From: Burkholderiaceae bacterium | GTDB taxonomy: Bacteria; Pseudomonadota; Gammaproteobacteria; Burkholderiales; Burkholderiaceae_C | Direction of reading: 5' to 3' | Length of the DNA: 64,000 bases | NCBI GenBank assembly: GCA_023954095.1 | Contig: JAMLIQ010000003.1 | Location: 46,986 to 110,985, forward strand | In this document: piece by piece, positions 8,832 to 15,971 of the stretch | Layout of the letters: the number at the start of each line of letters is the position of its first letter | Position numbering within the stretch: position 1 is the stretch's first letter | Made by a program: the position numbers and the translations under genes | The notes under the pieces: generated by a model | Databases searched by the model: none | The model's input: the letters and a program-made list of their open reading frames with translations, nothing else | What the model was told of the DNA's origin: nothing

Positions 8832-9178
8832 AGCTGCGTTTGATGGACGACATGGAGGCCGACGACCCGATCCAGTCGGTGGTGAACCTGATCGACGTGT
8901 TCCTGGTCATCATCGCTGCGCTGCTGCTGGCGGTGGCCAACAACCCGGTGAACCCGTTCAGCACAGAGTCGGTCACCGTCATCAAGAACCCTGGCAAGCC
9001 CAACATGGAAATCGTTATCAAGGACGGCCAGAAGATCGAGCGCTACAAGGCCAGCGGCGAGATTGGCGAGGGCCAGGGCAACAAGGCGGGTGTGGCCTAT
9101 CGCCTCAAAGATGGCTCCATGGTGTATGTGCCCGAAGCAGGTGCCGAGCCGTCTGCAGCGGCAGGGGTGGTGCAGTAA
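8828..9178 (+). CDS. DUF2149 protein, ExbD/TolR-like
   Basis: A 116-residue protein of the DUF2149 family. A short acidic N-terminus precedes a single membrane helix (about residues 18-40) reading NLIDVFLVIIAALLLA, followed by a small soluble domain. The helix looks like the ExbD/TolR motif (P-x-x-D-V-M-L-V-L-L), and its aspartate is residue 23, close to the proton-carrying Asp25 of ExbD and Asp23 of TolR. The gene overlaps the ExbB-like gene by four bases and is followed immediately by the ABC permease (TAATG overlap). I read the two as a dedicated proton-driven motor. DUF2149 itself is uncharacterised as far as I know, so the ExbD role is a motif-based inference. Confidence 0.8.
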   Translation: MKLRLMDDMEADDPIQSVVNLIDVFLVIIAALLLAVANNPVNPFSTESVTVIKNPGKPNMEIVIKDGQKIERYKASGEIGEGQGNKAGVAYRLKDGSMVYVPEAGAEPSAAAGVVQ

Positions 9179-9972
9179 TGCTGCGGCTGCTGGCGCGTGT
9201 TTTGCGGGGGCTGCCTGGCTACTTGTGGAGCGGCTGGGGTGCGTGCGCCAGCCTGTTTTTGCTGCTGGCCGCCTGGGAGGCGGTGGCTGCTTTCTACGAC
9301 CCGCTCATCCTGCCCGACCCGCTGGGCGCCTTTGCCGCGCTGTGGGGCCTGGTAGAGCAGGGCAGTGCCTGGCCCGCGCTGGCCGCCACCGCACGGCGTG
9401 CACTCATGGGGCTGGCGCTGGCCGTTGCGGTGGGCAGCCTGCTGGGGCTGGCCGCAGGCCTGTCGGTGACGGCATCCGTCCTTTCGCGTCCCTTGGTGAC
9501 CGTGTTGCTGGGCACGCCGCCCATTGCCTGGCTGGTGCTGGCCATGCTGTGGTTTGGCATGAGCGACGGCACGCCCGTGTTCACCGTGTTCATCGCCTGT
9601 TTCCCCGTGGTGTTTGCCAGCGCCCTGCAGGGCACGCGCACGCTCGATTTGCAGCTGCGCGACATGGCACGCGCCTACCGCCTGCCGCGCTGGATGGCGC
9701 TGCGCGAGGTGTATGGCCCGCATGTGCTGTCGTATCTTTTCCCGGCCTGGGTCACCGCGCTGGGCAGCGCCTGGAAAGTGACAGTGATGGCTGAGCTGCT
9801 GGCCAGCAGCGACGGCGTGGGCGCCGCGCTGGCCGCCAGCCGCGCGCAGCTCGATACCGCCGTCACCATGGGCTGGATCTGCGCCGTGGTGGGCTGCCTG
9901 CTGGTGGTCGAGTATGGATTTTTGGAGCCGCTCAAGCGCGAAGTGGAGCGTTGGCGGGAAGCACCCCGATGA
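9178..9972 (+). CDS. ABC transporter permease, NitT/TauT/SsuC type
   Basis: A 264-residue inner-membrane protein with about six hydrophobic helices and the binding-protein-dependent transport EAA-type loop near residues 165-200 (ARAYRLPRWMALREVYGPHV, then TALGSAWKVTVMAELLAS). This is typical of SsuC/TauC permeases that work with SsuA-type binding proteins such as the one at 836-1852. The start overlaps the DUF2149 stop by one base, and the stop overlaps the ATPase start (ATGA), so the three are translationally coupled. It should form the membrane channel that moves the processed ligand into the cytoplasm. The substrate is not known. Confidence 0.9.
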   Translation: MLRLLARVLRGLPGYLWSGWGACASLFLLLAAWEAVAAFYDPLILPDPLGAFAALWGLVEQGSAWPALAATARRALMGLALAVAVGSLLGLAAGLSVTASVLSRPLVTVLLGTPPIAWLVLAMLWFGMSDGTPVFTVFIACFPVVFASALQGTRTLDLQLRDMARAYRLPRWMALREVYGPHVLSYLFPAWVTALGSAWKVTVMAELLASSDGVGAALAASRAQLDTAVTMGWICAVVGCLLVVEYGFLEPLKREVERWREAPR

Positions 9973-10835
9973 GCCTTTTTTTGAACGATGTGCGCCACAG
10001 TTACGCGCTGACCGAAGTGCTCGGCGGCGTGGGCCTGGCCCTGCCGCCCGGTGGCGTGCTGGCGCTGGTCGGCCCCTCGGGCTGCGGCAAGACCACGCTG
10101 CTGCACCTGTGCGCGGGCCTGCTCGATGTGCAGGAGGGCCGGCTGGACAACGCCTTCGTGAACCCCGCGCTGATGTTCCAGCAGCCGCGCCTGCTGCCCT
10201 GGCAGACCACCGCCGACAATATCGCCCTGGGCCTGCGCGCGCAGGGCATGGCGCGTTCTGCCGCGCGTGAGCGCGCCCACGCCATGGGCGCCGTGCTGGG
10301 GCTGGACTTTGAAGCCCTGGCCGCCTACCCGCACCAGCTTTCAGGCGGCATGCAAAGCCGCGCCGCGCTGGCGCGCGCCCTGGTGCTCGAACCCGATGTG
10401 CTGCTGATGGACGAGCCCTTCGCCGCGCTCGACATCGGTCTCAAGGCGCAACTGCACCGCCTGCTGCTGCGCCACCAGCGCGAGAAGGGCACGGCCGTGC
10501 TGATGATCACGCACGACCTCATGGAGGCCGTGCGCCTGGCCGACACCGTGCTCGTCATGGCCGCCGGGCCGGGCCGCATCGTGCACCGGCACAGCCCGCA
10601 AGCCCCGGCCTTGGCGCGCACCGACGCCATGGTCTACCACGACACCGCCGAGCTGCTGCGCGTGCCCGCCGTGCGCGCGGCCTTCGGCCTCGATGTTCTG
10701 GTGGAAGAGGGCGCCTGCGGCGCCGGTGAATTTGCCGACACCCTGCCGTCCCCCGAGGCGCGCGTGCTGCCCCTGCAGCCGCTGCCGCAGGAAGGCGCCA
10801 CCACCCCCACCGCGCGGAGGATGCGATGCGGATGA
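9969..10835 (+). CDS. ABC transporter ATPase, NitT/TauT/SsuB type
   Basis: A 288-residue nucleotide-binding subunit: Walker A GPSGCGKTT near residue 36, Q-loop FQQPRLLPW near 75, signature LSGGMQSRAALARAL near 128, Walker B VLLMDEPFAALD near 150, and the H-loop ITHDLMEAV near 185. The QQPRLLPW form is typical of SsuB/TauB/NrtD ATPases. The ATG at 9969 gives an ATGA overlap with the permease. A longer tail after about residue 240 has no recognised domain. Together with the permease and the binding protein it makes a complete importer wrapped around the CobN-ExbB-DUF2149 genes. Confidence 0.93.
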   Translation: MSLFLNDVRHSYALTEVLGGVGLALPPGGVLALVGPSGCGKTTLLHLCAGLLDVQEGRLDNAFVNPALMFQQPRLLPWQTTADNIALGLRAQGMARSAARERAHAMGAVLGLDFEALAAYPHQLSGGMQSRAALARALVLEPDVLLMDEPFAALDIGLKAQLHRLLLRHQREKGTAVLMITHDLMEAVRLADTVLVMAAGPGRIVHRHSPQAPALARTDAMVYHDTAELLRVPAVRAAFGLDVLVEEGACGAGEFADTLPSPEARVLPLQPLPQEGATTPTARRMRCG

Positions 10836-12058
10836 CCGCCCCTGTGATGACCCCGCCCGGCCTGCTGTCGCCCGCGCACCCGGTGTGGATGTGCGCCATG
10901 CGCCCCTTCTTCCTGCTCACCATGGGCTCTGCCGTGCTGCTCATCGCGCTGTGGAGCGCCGTGCTGGCGCTGGGCCTGCCGCCGCCGCCCGTGGCAGGCG
11001 GCGCGCTGGTGTGGCACGCGCACGAGCTGCTGCTGGGCTTTGGCCTGGCGGCGGTGGCGGGCTTCGTGCTCACCGCCGTGCCTGAGTTCACCAATACCGC
11101 GAGCGCCAGCCCGCGCACCGCGCGCCAGCTGGTGCTGCTATGGCTGCTGGGCCGCGCGGGCTTCTGGCTCTCGGGCGTGGCGGGCAGCCCCGCGCTGGCG
11201 CTGGCCGCCTTGGCGCACCTGGGCCTGGCGGGCAGCCTGCTGGCGCTGCTGTGGCCCGCACTGCGCACCGTGGCCGGGCGGCGCCACCACGCCTTTGGCT
11301 GGGCGCTGGCGGGCCTGCTGGTGCTGGTGGCAGGCTTCTATGTAGATGCGCTGCGCGGTGCCTACCCCATGCGCTGGCTGCTGGCCGTGCTGGGCCTGTT
11401 GATGGTGCTCATCATCGTGGCCATGAGCCGCATCTCCATGCGCATCGTCAACCACGCGATTGACGAAACGGGCGAGGGCCGCGAGCCCTACCTGGCCCGC
11501 CCGCCCCGGCGCAACCTGGCCATCCTGTGCATCGCGCTGTTCACGCTGGCCGAATTTGTGCAGCCCGGCGGCCGAACCAGCGGCTGGCTCGCCTGCGCCG
11601 CCACCGCCGCGCTGTGCAACCTGATGGGCGACTGGCATGTGGGCCGCCCGCTGCTGCGCCGCCTGCCGCTCATGCTCTATGCCGTGTACGCCTGCATGGC
11701 GCTGGGCTACGCCCTCATCGGCACGGCCCTGCTCGCGGGCGGGCCGGGTGTGGGCGCAGGGCGCCACCTGCTCACCGTGGGGGCCATCGGGCTGTCGATC
11801 TACGCCGTGATCTGCATCGCCGGGCGCGCGCACTGCGGCCATCCGCCGGACGAGCGGCCCTGGGTGGGGCAGGGCGCGGTGCTCATCGTGGCCGGGGCGG
11901 TGCTGCGCGCCGGCGCAGCCTTTGTGCCGGATGCGGCTTCAGCCCTGCTGGGGCTGGCCGGGCTGTGCTGGGTGGCGGCGTTCGGGCTGCTGTGCTGGCG
12001 CATCGCCCCGGTGCTGTGGCGCGTGCGGCCCGATGGGTTGTGGGGGTGCCAGGGGTAG
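10826..12058 (+). CDS. nnrS: NnrS family heme/copper membrane protein
   Basis: A 410-residue polytopic protein with about twelve hydrophobic helices and NnrS hallmarks: MRPFFLLTMGSAVLL, the metal-ligand-like WHAHELLLGFGLAAVAGFVLTAVPEF (shortened: WHAHELLLGF at about residue 62), and later MSRISMRIVNHA. Rhodobacter NnrS is known as a heme- and copper-containing membrane protein tied to nitric oxide tolerance and often regulated by NO sensors. Two in-frame ATGs (10826 and 10832) follow GGAGG at 10816-10820; either overlaps the ATPase stop. As the last gene of the CobN island it links that system to heme or nitrosative metabolism, though no denitrification gene is visible in the window. Confidence 0.88.
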   Translation: MRMTAPVMTPPGLLSPAHPVWMCAMRPFFLLTMGSAVLLIALWSAVLALGLPPPPVAGGALVWHAHELLLGFGLAAVAGFVLTAVPEFTNTASASPRTARQLVLLWLLGRAGFWLSGVAGSPALALAALAHLGLAGSLLALLWPALRTVAGRRHHAFGWALAGLLVLVAGFYVDALRGAYPMRWLLAVLGLLMVLIIVAMSRISMRIVNHAIDETGEGREPYLARPPRRNLAILCIALFTLAEFVQPGGRTSGWLACAATAALCNLMGDWHVGRPLLRRLPLMLYAVYACMALGYALIGTALLAGGPGVGAGRHLLTVGAIGLSIYAVICIAGRAHCGHPPDERPWVGQGAVLIVAGAVLRAGAAFVPDAASALLGLAGLCWVAAFGLLCWRIAPVLWRVRPDGLWGCQG

Positions 12059-12116
12059 GGGGCTGGCCTGTGCAGAAGCCGCCGAGGCCAACGTGCTGCG
12101 GGCTTGCGGATGCTTG

Positions 12117-13265
12117 TCACCGCGAGAGCAGTTCAACGTAGGCCTGGTAGCTGTAGCGCCTGTTCTTTTTTTGCCCTGTCATCTCGGTCACGACGCCCAA
12201 TTCTTCCAGCACTTTGACCGCAGCCGTGGCGGTGGGGAAGCTGGTATCGAGTTGCTGGCGTACGCGCTCGATGGTGAAGCGCGGCATCATGGGCAGCATT
12301 TCGAACAGCCGGTAGCTTGCCGGGCCTGCTTTGGCGGATTGCAGCAGGCGCCTGCGGTCTGTGGCCACCAGGCTGGCGATCGCAATGATGTTTTTCTCCG
12401 CATCGCCCGCGGCAGTGGCGACACCCTCCAGAAAGAACCTGACCCAAGACTCCCAATCACCCTCCGTGCGGATGGCCGACAGGCGGCGGTAGTACTCCGC
12501 CTGGTGCTGCTTCAGGTAGCCGCTGAGATACATCAACGGCTCGGACAGCAACCCCCAATGCTCGAACAGGGCCGCGATCAGCAGGCGGCCAATGCGCCCG
12601 TTGCCATCCAGAAACGGGTGAATGGTTTCAAACTGCGCGTGGACGAGCGCCACCTTGACCATGGGCGGCACATCCGTCGCCGTGCCGTGAATGAACCGCT
12701 CCATATCGGCCAGCAGCGCCGGAACGTGCTCCGGCGGCGGTGGCACGAAGACCGCGTTGCCGGGCCGTGTACCGCCGATCCAGTTTTGCGACCGGCGCAG
12801 CTCCCCCGGTTGCTTGCCAGCGCCCCGAGCCCCATCCAGCAGGCGCCGGTGCGCTTCGCACAACAGCCGCACGCTGATGGGCAGCCCGTGGGGGTCGCGC
12901 AGCTGCTCCTGGGTCCAGCGGAACGCACGGAGGTAGTTGGTGACTTCTTCCACATCCTCGGTATTGCGCACCTTGACCCCCGCTTCTTCGTCGAACAGGT
13001 CGGTCAGCGTGGCCTGCGTGCCCTCGATCTGCGACGTGAGCAGGGCTTCTTTGCGGATGGCGCTGTACAGCAACCAATCCACCGACGGCACCAGGCCGGA
13101 CACCCCCGCCAAACGCGCAAGCGCCAGTTCGGCCTGCCGGTGGAGTTCGGTGAATACCTCGGGCGACAGATCTGGGTCCGATGGGGGCAAGGAATGGGGC
13201 ACGAATGCACGCACAGACTCGCCCAGCGTCGTGGAAATCGCGTAGGTGCCCGTGGTGCGTGTCAT
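12117..13265 (-). CDS. Fic family protein (AMPylase-like) with C-terminal winged helix
   Basis: A 382-residue Fic-domain protein. The catalytic motif HPFLDGNGRIGRLL is present in full, so transfer of AMP or another nucleotide moiety to a hydroxyl side chain is expected. The N-terminal TSQIEG fits the (S/T)xxxE(G/N) inhibitory motif, placing it among self-inhibited class II Fic proteins. The last ~90 residues (from about 290) look like a winged-helix DNA-binding domain (PRFTIERVRQQLDTSFPTATAAVKVLEELGVV), common in this subgroup. I start at the ATG at 13265, because the upstream ATG-like start at 13295 would place codons inside a palindrome better read as an operator. No antitoxin gene is adjacent. 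The target is unknown. Confidence 0.9.
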   Translation of the reverse strand: MTRTTGTYAISTTLGESVRAFVPHSLPPSDPDLSPEVFTELHRQAELALARLAGVSGLVPSVDWLLYSAIRKEALLTSQIEGTQATLTDLFDEEAGVKVRNTEDVEEVTNYLRAFRWTQEQLRDPHGLPISVRLLCEAHRRLLDGARGAGKQPGELRRSQNWIGGTRPGNAVFVPPPPEHVPALLADMERFIHGTATDVPPMVKVALVHAQFETIHPFLDGNGRIGRLLIAALFEHWGLLSEPLMYLSGYLKQHQAEYYRRLSAIRTEGDWESWVRFFLEGVATAAGDAEKNIIAIASLVATDRRRLLQSAKAGPASYRLFEMLPMMPRFTIERVRQQLDTSFPTATAAVKVLEELGVVTEMTGQKKNRRYSYQAYVELLSR

Positions 13266-13293
13266 GGAAAGCGGCTTTGAACAGTGTGTTGGC

Positions 13294-13315
13294 AAATTAA
13301 AGCATTCTTTAATTT
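13294..13315. promoter_or_regulatory. 9-bp inverted repeat, candidate operator of the fic gene
   Basis: AAATTAAAG and CTTTAATTT form perfect arms around CATT, 28 bases upstream of the chosen Fic start. An AT-rich palindrome stands out in this GC-rich DNA and lies where the fic promoter should be. The Fic protein carries a DNA-binding-like C-terminus, so autoregulation is possible but not shown. Confidence 0.5.
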
Positions 13316-13707
13316 AAACGGCAACAATGAAAGAGCGCTTTCATGTGCACAAAGGGGTGTGATTTGGGGTGATGGAGTCGCGGAGTTGGGTGATCGGGTT
13401 CGACCCGGTCCATCCGGTCCGAGCAAGCCACAAAGCCATCATCTGATGATGTATGGATCCATGGCATGGCCCAGCCCCGTGCGCAAAGCTAGCCGATTTC
13501 GGTCTTCGCCGTGATTGCTTGGTTGGGCAAAAATTGCTATTCAATATATAGCTGCTGACGCCCTATCCATAGGCGATATATGCTGATTTCATCAAAAATC
13601 CCTCACGGATGTGCGTAGCACAACCCGCACCCTCCGCTGCGAACCAGATCCACCCAGGCAAGACGGTTGCGCTGCATCAAAAGGTCGCATTCCAGGGTCA
13701 AAATTTT
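13316..13707. other. Intergenic stretch between fic and modA
   Basis: Nearly 400 bases with no credible gene on either strand. It holds a small hairpin CATCAT-CTG-ATGATG near 13438, a short CCGGTCC tandem near 13414-13430, and a diverged copy of the interspersed repeat at 13531-13590. No tRNA-like cloverleaf could be drawn around the GGTTCGACC at 13398. Confidence 0.5.
13531..13590. repeat. Interspersed repeat copy 2
   Basis: Reads AAATTGCTAT ... ATAGCTGCTGACGCC-CTATCCAT-AGGCG ... , the AGCTGCT / GCGCTT-TATCCAT-AAGCGC layout of the family with a diverged core (GACGCCCTATCCATAGGCG). It lies in the modA upstream region. Confidence 0.6.
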
Positions 13708-13731
13708 CGTTATAACCAAGCGTATACTTCG
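13708..13731. promoter_or_regulatory. Possible weak ModE-type site upstream of modA
   Basis: A half-site CGTTATAA followed by CGTATACTTCG lies about 30-54 bases before the modA start. Only the left arm matches the ModE consensus well, so this is tentative; the much better site is at 15934-15957. Confidence 0.3.
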
Positions 13732-13761
13732 CTCGTTTGTAACACTTTGGAGCCCCGTCCC

Positions 13762-14520
13762 ATGGCCTTTACGTTCCTCAAACGCAGCTTCGCCGCCTGT
13801 CTGCTGGCGTGCCTTGCCAGTGCCGCCATGGCGGGCGACATCACGGTATCCGCCGCGGCCAGCCTGACCAATGCCTTCAAGGACATTGCCCAGGGTTACG
13901 AATCCGCGCACCCCGGCAGCAAGGTGCTGCTGAACTTCGCCGGGTCGGGCGCCTTGCTTCAGCAGATGGCCAAGGGTGCGCCGGTGGATGTGTTCGCCTC
14001 GGCCGACCAGGAAACCATGGACATGGCGCAGCAGCAGGGCCTGGTGCGCGCGGCGGACCGGCAGGACTTTGTGCGCAATGCGCTGGTGGTGATTGCGCCG
14101 ATGGATGCCAAGGCGCCGCCTGCCGCGCTGAAGGATCTGGCCGCACCGGGCGTCACGCGCGTAGCTCTGTCAACGCCTGCTAGCGTGCCGGTGGGGCGCT
14201 ACGGCAAGCATGCGCTGGACGTTGCAGGCCTGTGGACAGCGGTGCAGCCCAAGCTCATCAACACCACCAACGTGCGCCAGTCCCTCGACTACGTGGCGCG
14301 TGGCGAGGTGGATGCGGGCTTTGTGTATGCCACTGATGCCGCGCTGATGAAAGACAAGGTGAAGACCGCCTTCGCCGTGCCGCTGGATGTGGCCATCCTG
14401 TACCCCATCGCACGCACTGCGGCCGCCAGTAATGCTGCCGATGCCGATGCCTTCATCGCCTATGTGCGTTCGCCTGCAGGCCAGGCGGTGCTCGCTCGCT
14501 ACGGCTTCCTGAAACCCTGA
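13762..14520 (+). CDS. modA: Molybdate ABC transporter substrate-binding protein ModA
   Basis: A 252-residue periplasmic molybdate/tungstate-binding protein. The ATG at 13762 follows GGAG at 13749-13752 and begins a signal peptide (SFAACLLACLASAAMAG). The mature protein opens with ITVSAAASLTNAFKDIA, the classic ModA N-terminus whose serines bind the oxyanion, followed by NFAGSGALLQQMAKGAPVDVF, also a ligand-lining segment. A later SLDYVARGEVDAGFVYATDA matches the ModA C-terminal lobe. modB follows after 20 bases, then modC, giving a complete high-affinity molybdate importer. Expected regulation is repression by the ModE-type protein encoded at 25009. Confidence 0.97.
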   Translation: MAFTFLKRSFAACLLACLASAAMAGDITVSAAASLTNAFKDIAQGYESAHPGSKVLLNFAGSGALLQQMAKGAPVDVFASADQETMDMAQQQGLVRAADRQDFVRNALVVIAPMDAKAPPAALKDLAAPGVTRVALSTPASVPVGRYGKHALDVAGLWTAVQPKLINTTNVRQSLDYVARGEVDAGFVYATDAALMKDKVKTAFAVPLDVAILYPIARTAAASNAADADAFIAYVRSPAGQAVLARYGFLKP

Positions 14521-14540
14521 ACACCGAATCCTGATTGACC

Positions 14541-15212
14541 ATGGACGGCGCATGGCCCGCTCTCTGGCTCTCGCTGCAGGTGGCCACCTGGGCCACGCTG
14601 CTGTGCCTGGTGCTGGGCACGGGCGTGGGCTATGCGCTGGCGCGCTGGCGCTTTCCGGGGCGCGACCTGATCGACACGCTGCTCACGCTGCCCATGGTGA
14701 TGCCGCCCACGGTGCTGGGCTACTACCTGCTGGTGCTGCTGGGGCGCAAGGGCTGGCTGGGCGGCTGGCTGTACGACACGTTCGGCATCCAGCTCATCTT
14801 TACGCTCACGGGCGCGGTGATCGCGGCCACGGTGGTGGCCTTCCCGCTGGTGTTCAAGCCCGCGCGCGCGGCCTTCGAGGCGGTGGACCCGCAGCTGGAG
14901 GATGCGGCGCGCGTGCTCGGCATCTCCGAGGCGGGCGTGTTCTGGCGCGTCACGCTGCCGCTGGCCTGGCGCGGCATCCTGGCCGGGGTGCTGCTGGGCT
15001 TTGCGCGCGCGCTGGGCGAGTTCGGCGCCACGCTGATGGTGGCGGGCAGCATTCCGGGCAAGACGCAGACGCTGTCGATCGCCGTGTACGAGGCCGTGCA
15101 GGCCGGGCAGGACGATGTGGCCAATCTGCTGGTGCTCATCACCTCGGGGGTGTGCGTGGCGGTGCTGCTGGCCGTGGGCAAGCTGGCGCCTGGCAGGGTT
15201 GCAAGGCAATGA
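14541..15212 (+). CDS. modB: Molybdate ABC transporter permease ModB
   Basis: A 223-residue inner-membrane permease with about five hydrophobic helices. The family loop LEDAARVLGISEAGVFWRVT (EAA-type, residues ~118-137) and ALGEFGATLMVAGSIPGKTQT are standard for ModB and contact ModC. An in-frame TTG at 14535 is possible, but the ATG at 14541 is preferred. It lies between modA and modC, ten bases before the latter, and forms the channel for molybdate entry into the cytoplasm. Confidence 0.96.
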   Translation: MDGAWPALWLSLQVATWATLLCLVLGTGVGYALARWRFPGRDLIDTLLTLPMVMPPTVLGYYLLVLLGRKGWLGGWLYDTFGIQLIFTLTGAVIAATVVAFPLVFKPARAAFEAVDPQLEDAARVLGISEAGVFWRVTLPLAWRGILAGVLLGFARALGEFGATLMVAGSIPGKTQTLSIAVYEAVQAGQDDVANLLVLITSGVCVAVLLAVGKLAPGRVARQ

Positions 15213-15221
15213 GAGGTTTGC

Positions 15222-15920
15222 ATGCGGTTTGATGTGGATATTCGGAAAACGCTGCGCTCGGGCCACCGCACCTTTGAGCTGCGGGCGCGTTTTTGCGCGC
15301 AGGGCGAGCGCGTGGTGGTGGTGGGGCCGTCGGGCGCGGGCAAGAGCATGCTGCTCAAGGTGCTGGCGGGACTGGTACGGCCAGATGGCGGGCATGTGCG
15401 GGTCGATGGCCAGACGCTGTTCGACTCTGCCCAGGGTATTTGCCTGCCGCCGCAGGCGCGGGCCGTGGCCTATCTGTACCAGGACTACGCGCTGTTTCCG
15501 CACCTCAACGTGCGCCAGAACATTGCCTTCGGCGAGCGGCGCGGCTGGCGCAATCCCACGGTCGCGCATGCCAGCCCGGCGGTGGACCGCTGGCTCGATG
15601 TCTTTGGCCTGCGCGAGGTGGCGCACCAGCACCCGCATGAACTCTCGGGCGGGCAGCGCCAACGCACGGCCTTGGCACGTGCCCTGGTGGCGCAGCCGCG
15701 TGCGCTGCTGCTTGACGAACCCTTCGCCGCGCTGGATACCGATCTGCGCGTGAGCATGCGCGCCGAGCTCGATGCGCTGCAGCGCAGCTTGCGCGTGCCC
15801 ATGGTGCTGATCACACACGACCCGCTGGACGTGGAGATGTTCGGCGAGCAGGTGCTGCGCATGCACCAGGGCGCAGTGCAGCCGTCCCAGGCCAGCGAGA
15901 CCGTTCCCGCATGCGCCTGA
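15222..15920 (+). CDS. modC: Molybdate ABC transporter ATPase ModC, short form without TOBE domain
   Basis: A 232-residue ATPase with Walker A GPSGAGKS near residue 33, signature LSGGQRQRTALARAL near 140, Walker B LLLDEPFAALD near 162 and a HDPLD H-loop. Standard ModC is about 350 residues and ends in a molybdate-binding TOBE/Mop domain that gives feedback inhibition; here the protein stops right after the nucleotide-binding domain. The frame ends cleanly and the next 51 bases hold a regulatory site, so this looks like a natural short form rather than a frameshift. A GAGG site precedes the ATG directly after the modB stop. Confidence 0.94.
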   Translation: MRFDVDIRKTLRSGHRTFELRARFCAQGERVVVVGPSGAGKSMLLKVLAGLVRPDGGHVRVDGQTLFDSAQGICLPPQARAVAYLYQDYALFPHLNVRQNIAFGERRGWRNPTVAHASPAVDRWLDVFGLREVAHQHPHELSGGQRQRTALARALVAQPRALLLDEPFAALDTDLRVSMRAELDALQRSLRVPMVLITHDPLDVEMFGEQVLRMHQGAVQPSQASETVPACA

Positions 15921-15933
15921 TTTTTTTGCCAAG

Positions 15934-15957
15934 CGTTATATATAACTTGAAATAACG
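15934..15957. promoter_or_regulatory. ModE-type operator before the TonB receptor operon
   Basis: A 24-base site with perfect outer arms CGTTAT and ATAACG, and inner arms CGTTATAT / AAATAACG, separated by eight bases. Arm sequence and total length match the Escherichia coli ModE operator as I remember it. It lies between modC and the TonB receptor start, overlapping a TATATA that could be a -10 element. The ModE-family gene ends the same operon at 25821. Confidence 0.75.
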
Positions 15958-15971
15958 AAGAAAGGGTACCC

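Noticed and set aside
12059-12116. Terminator between nnrS and fic
   Set aside because: No stem with T-run found in the short gap.
13380-13450. tRNA-like GGTTCGACC segment
   Set aside because: No acceptor, D or anticodon stem could be drawn around it; T-loop would be too short.
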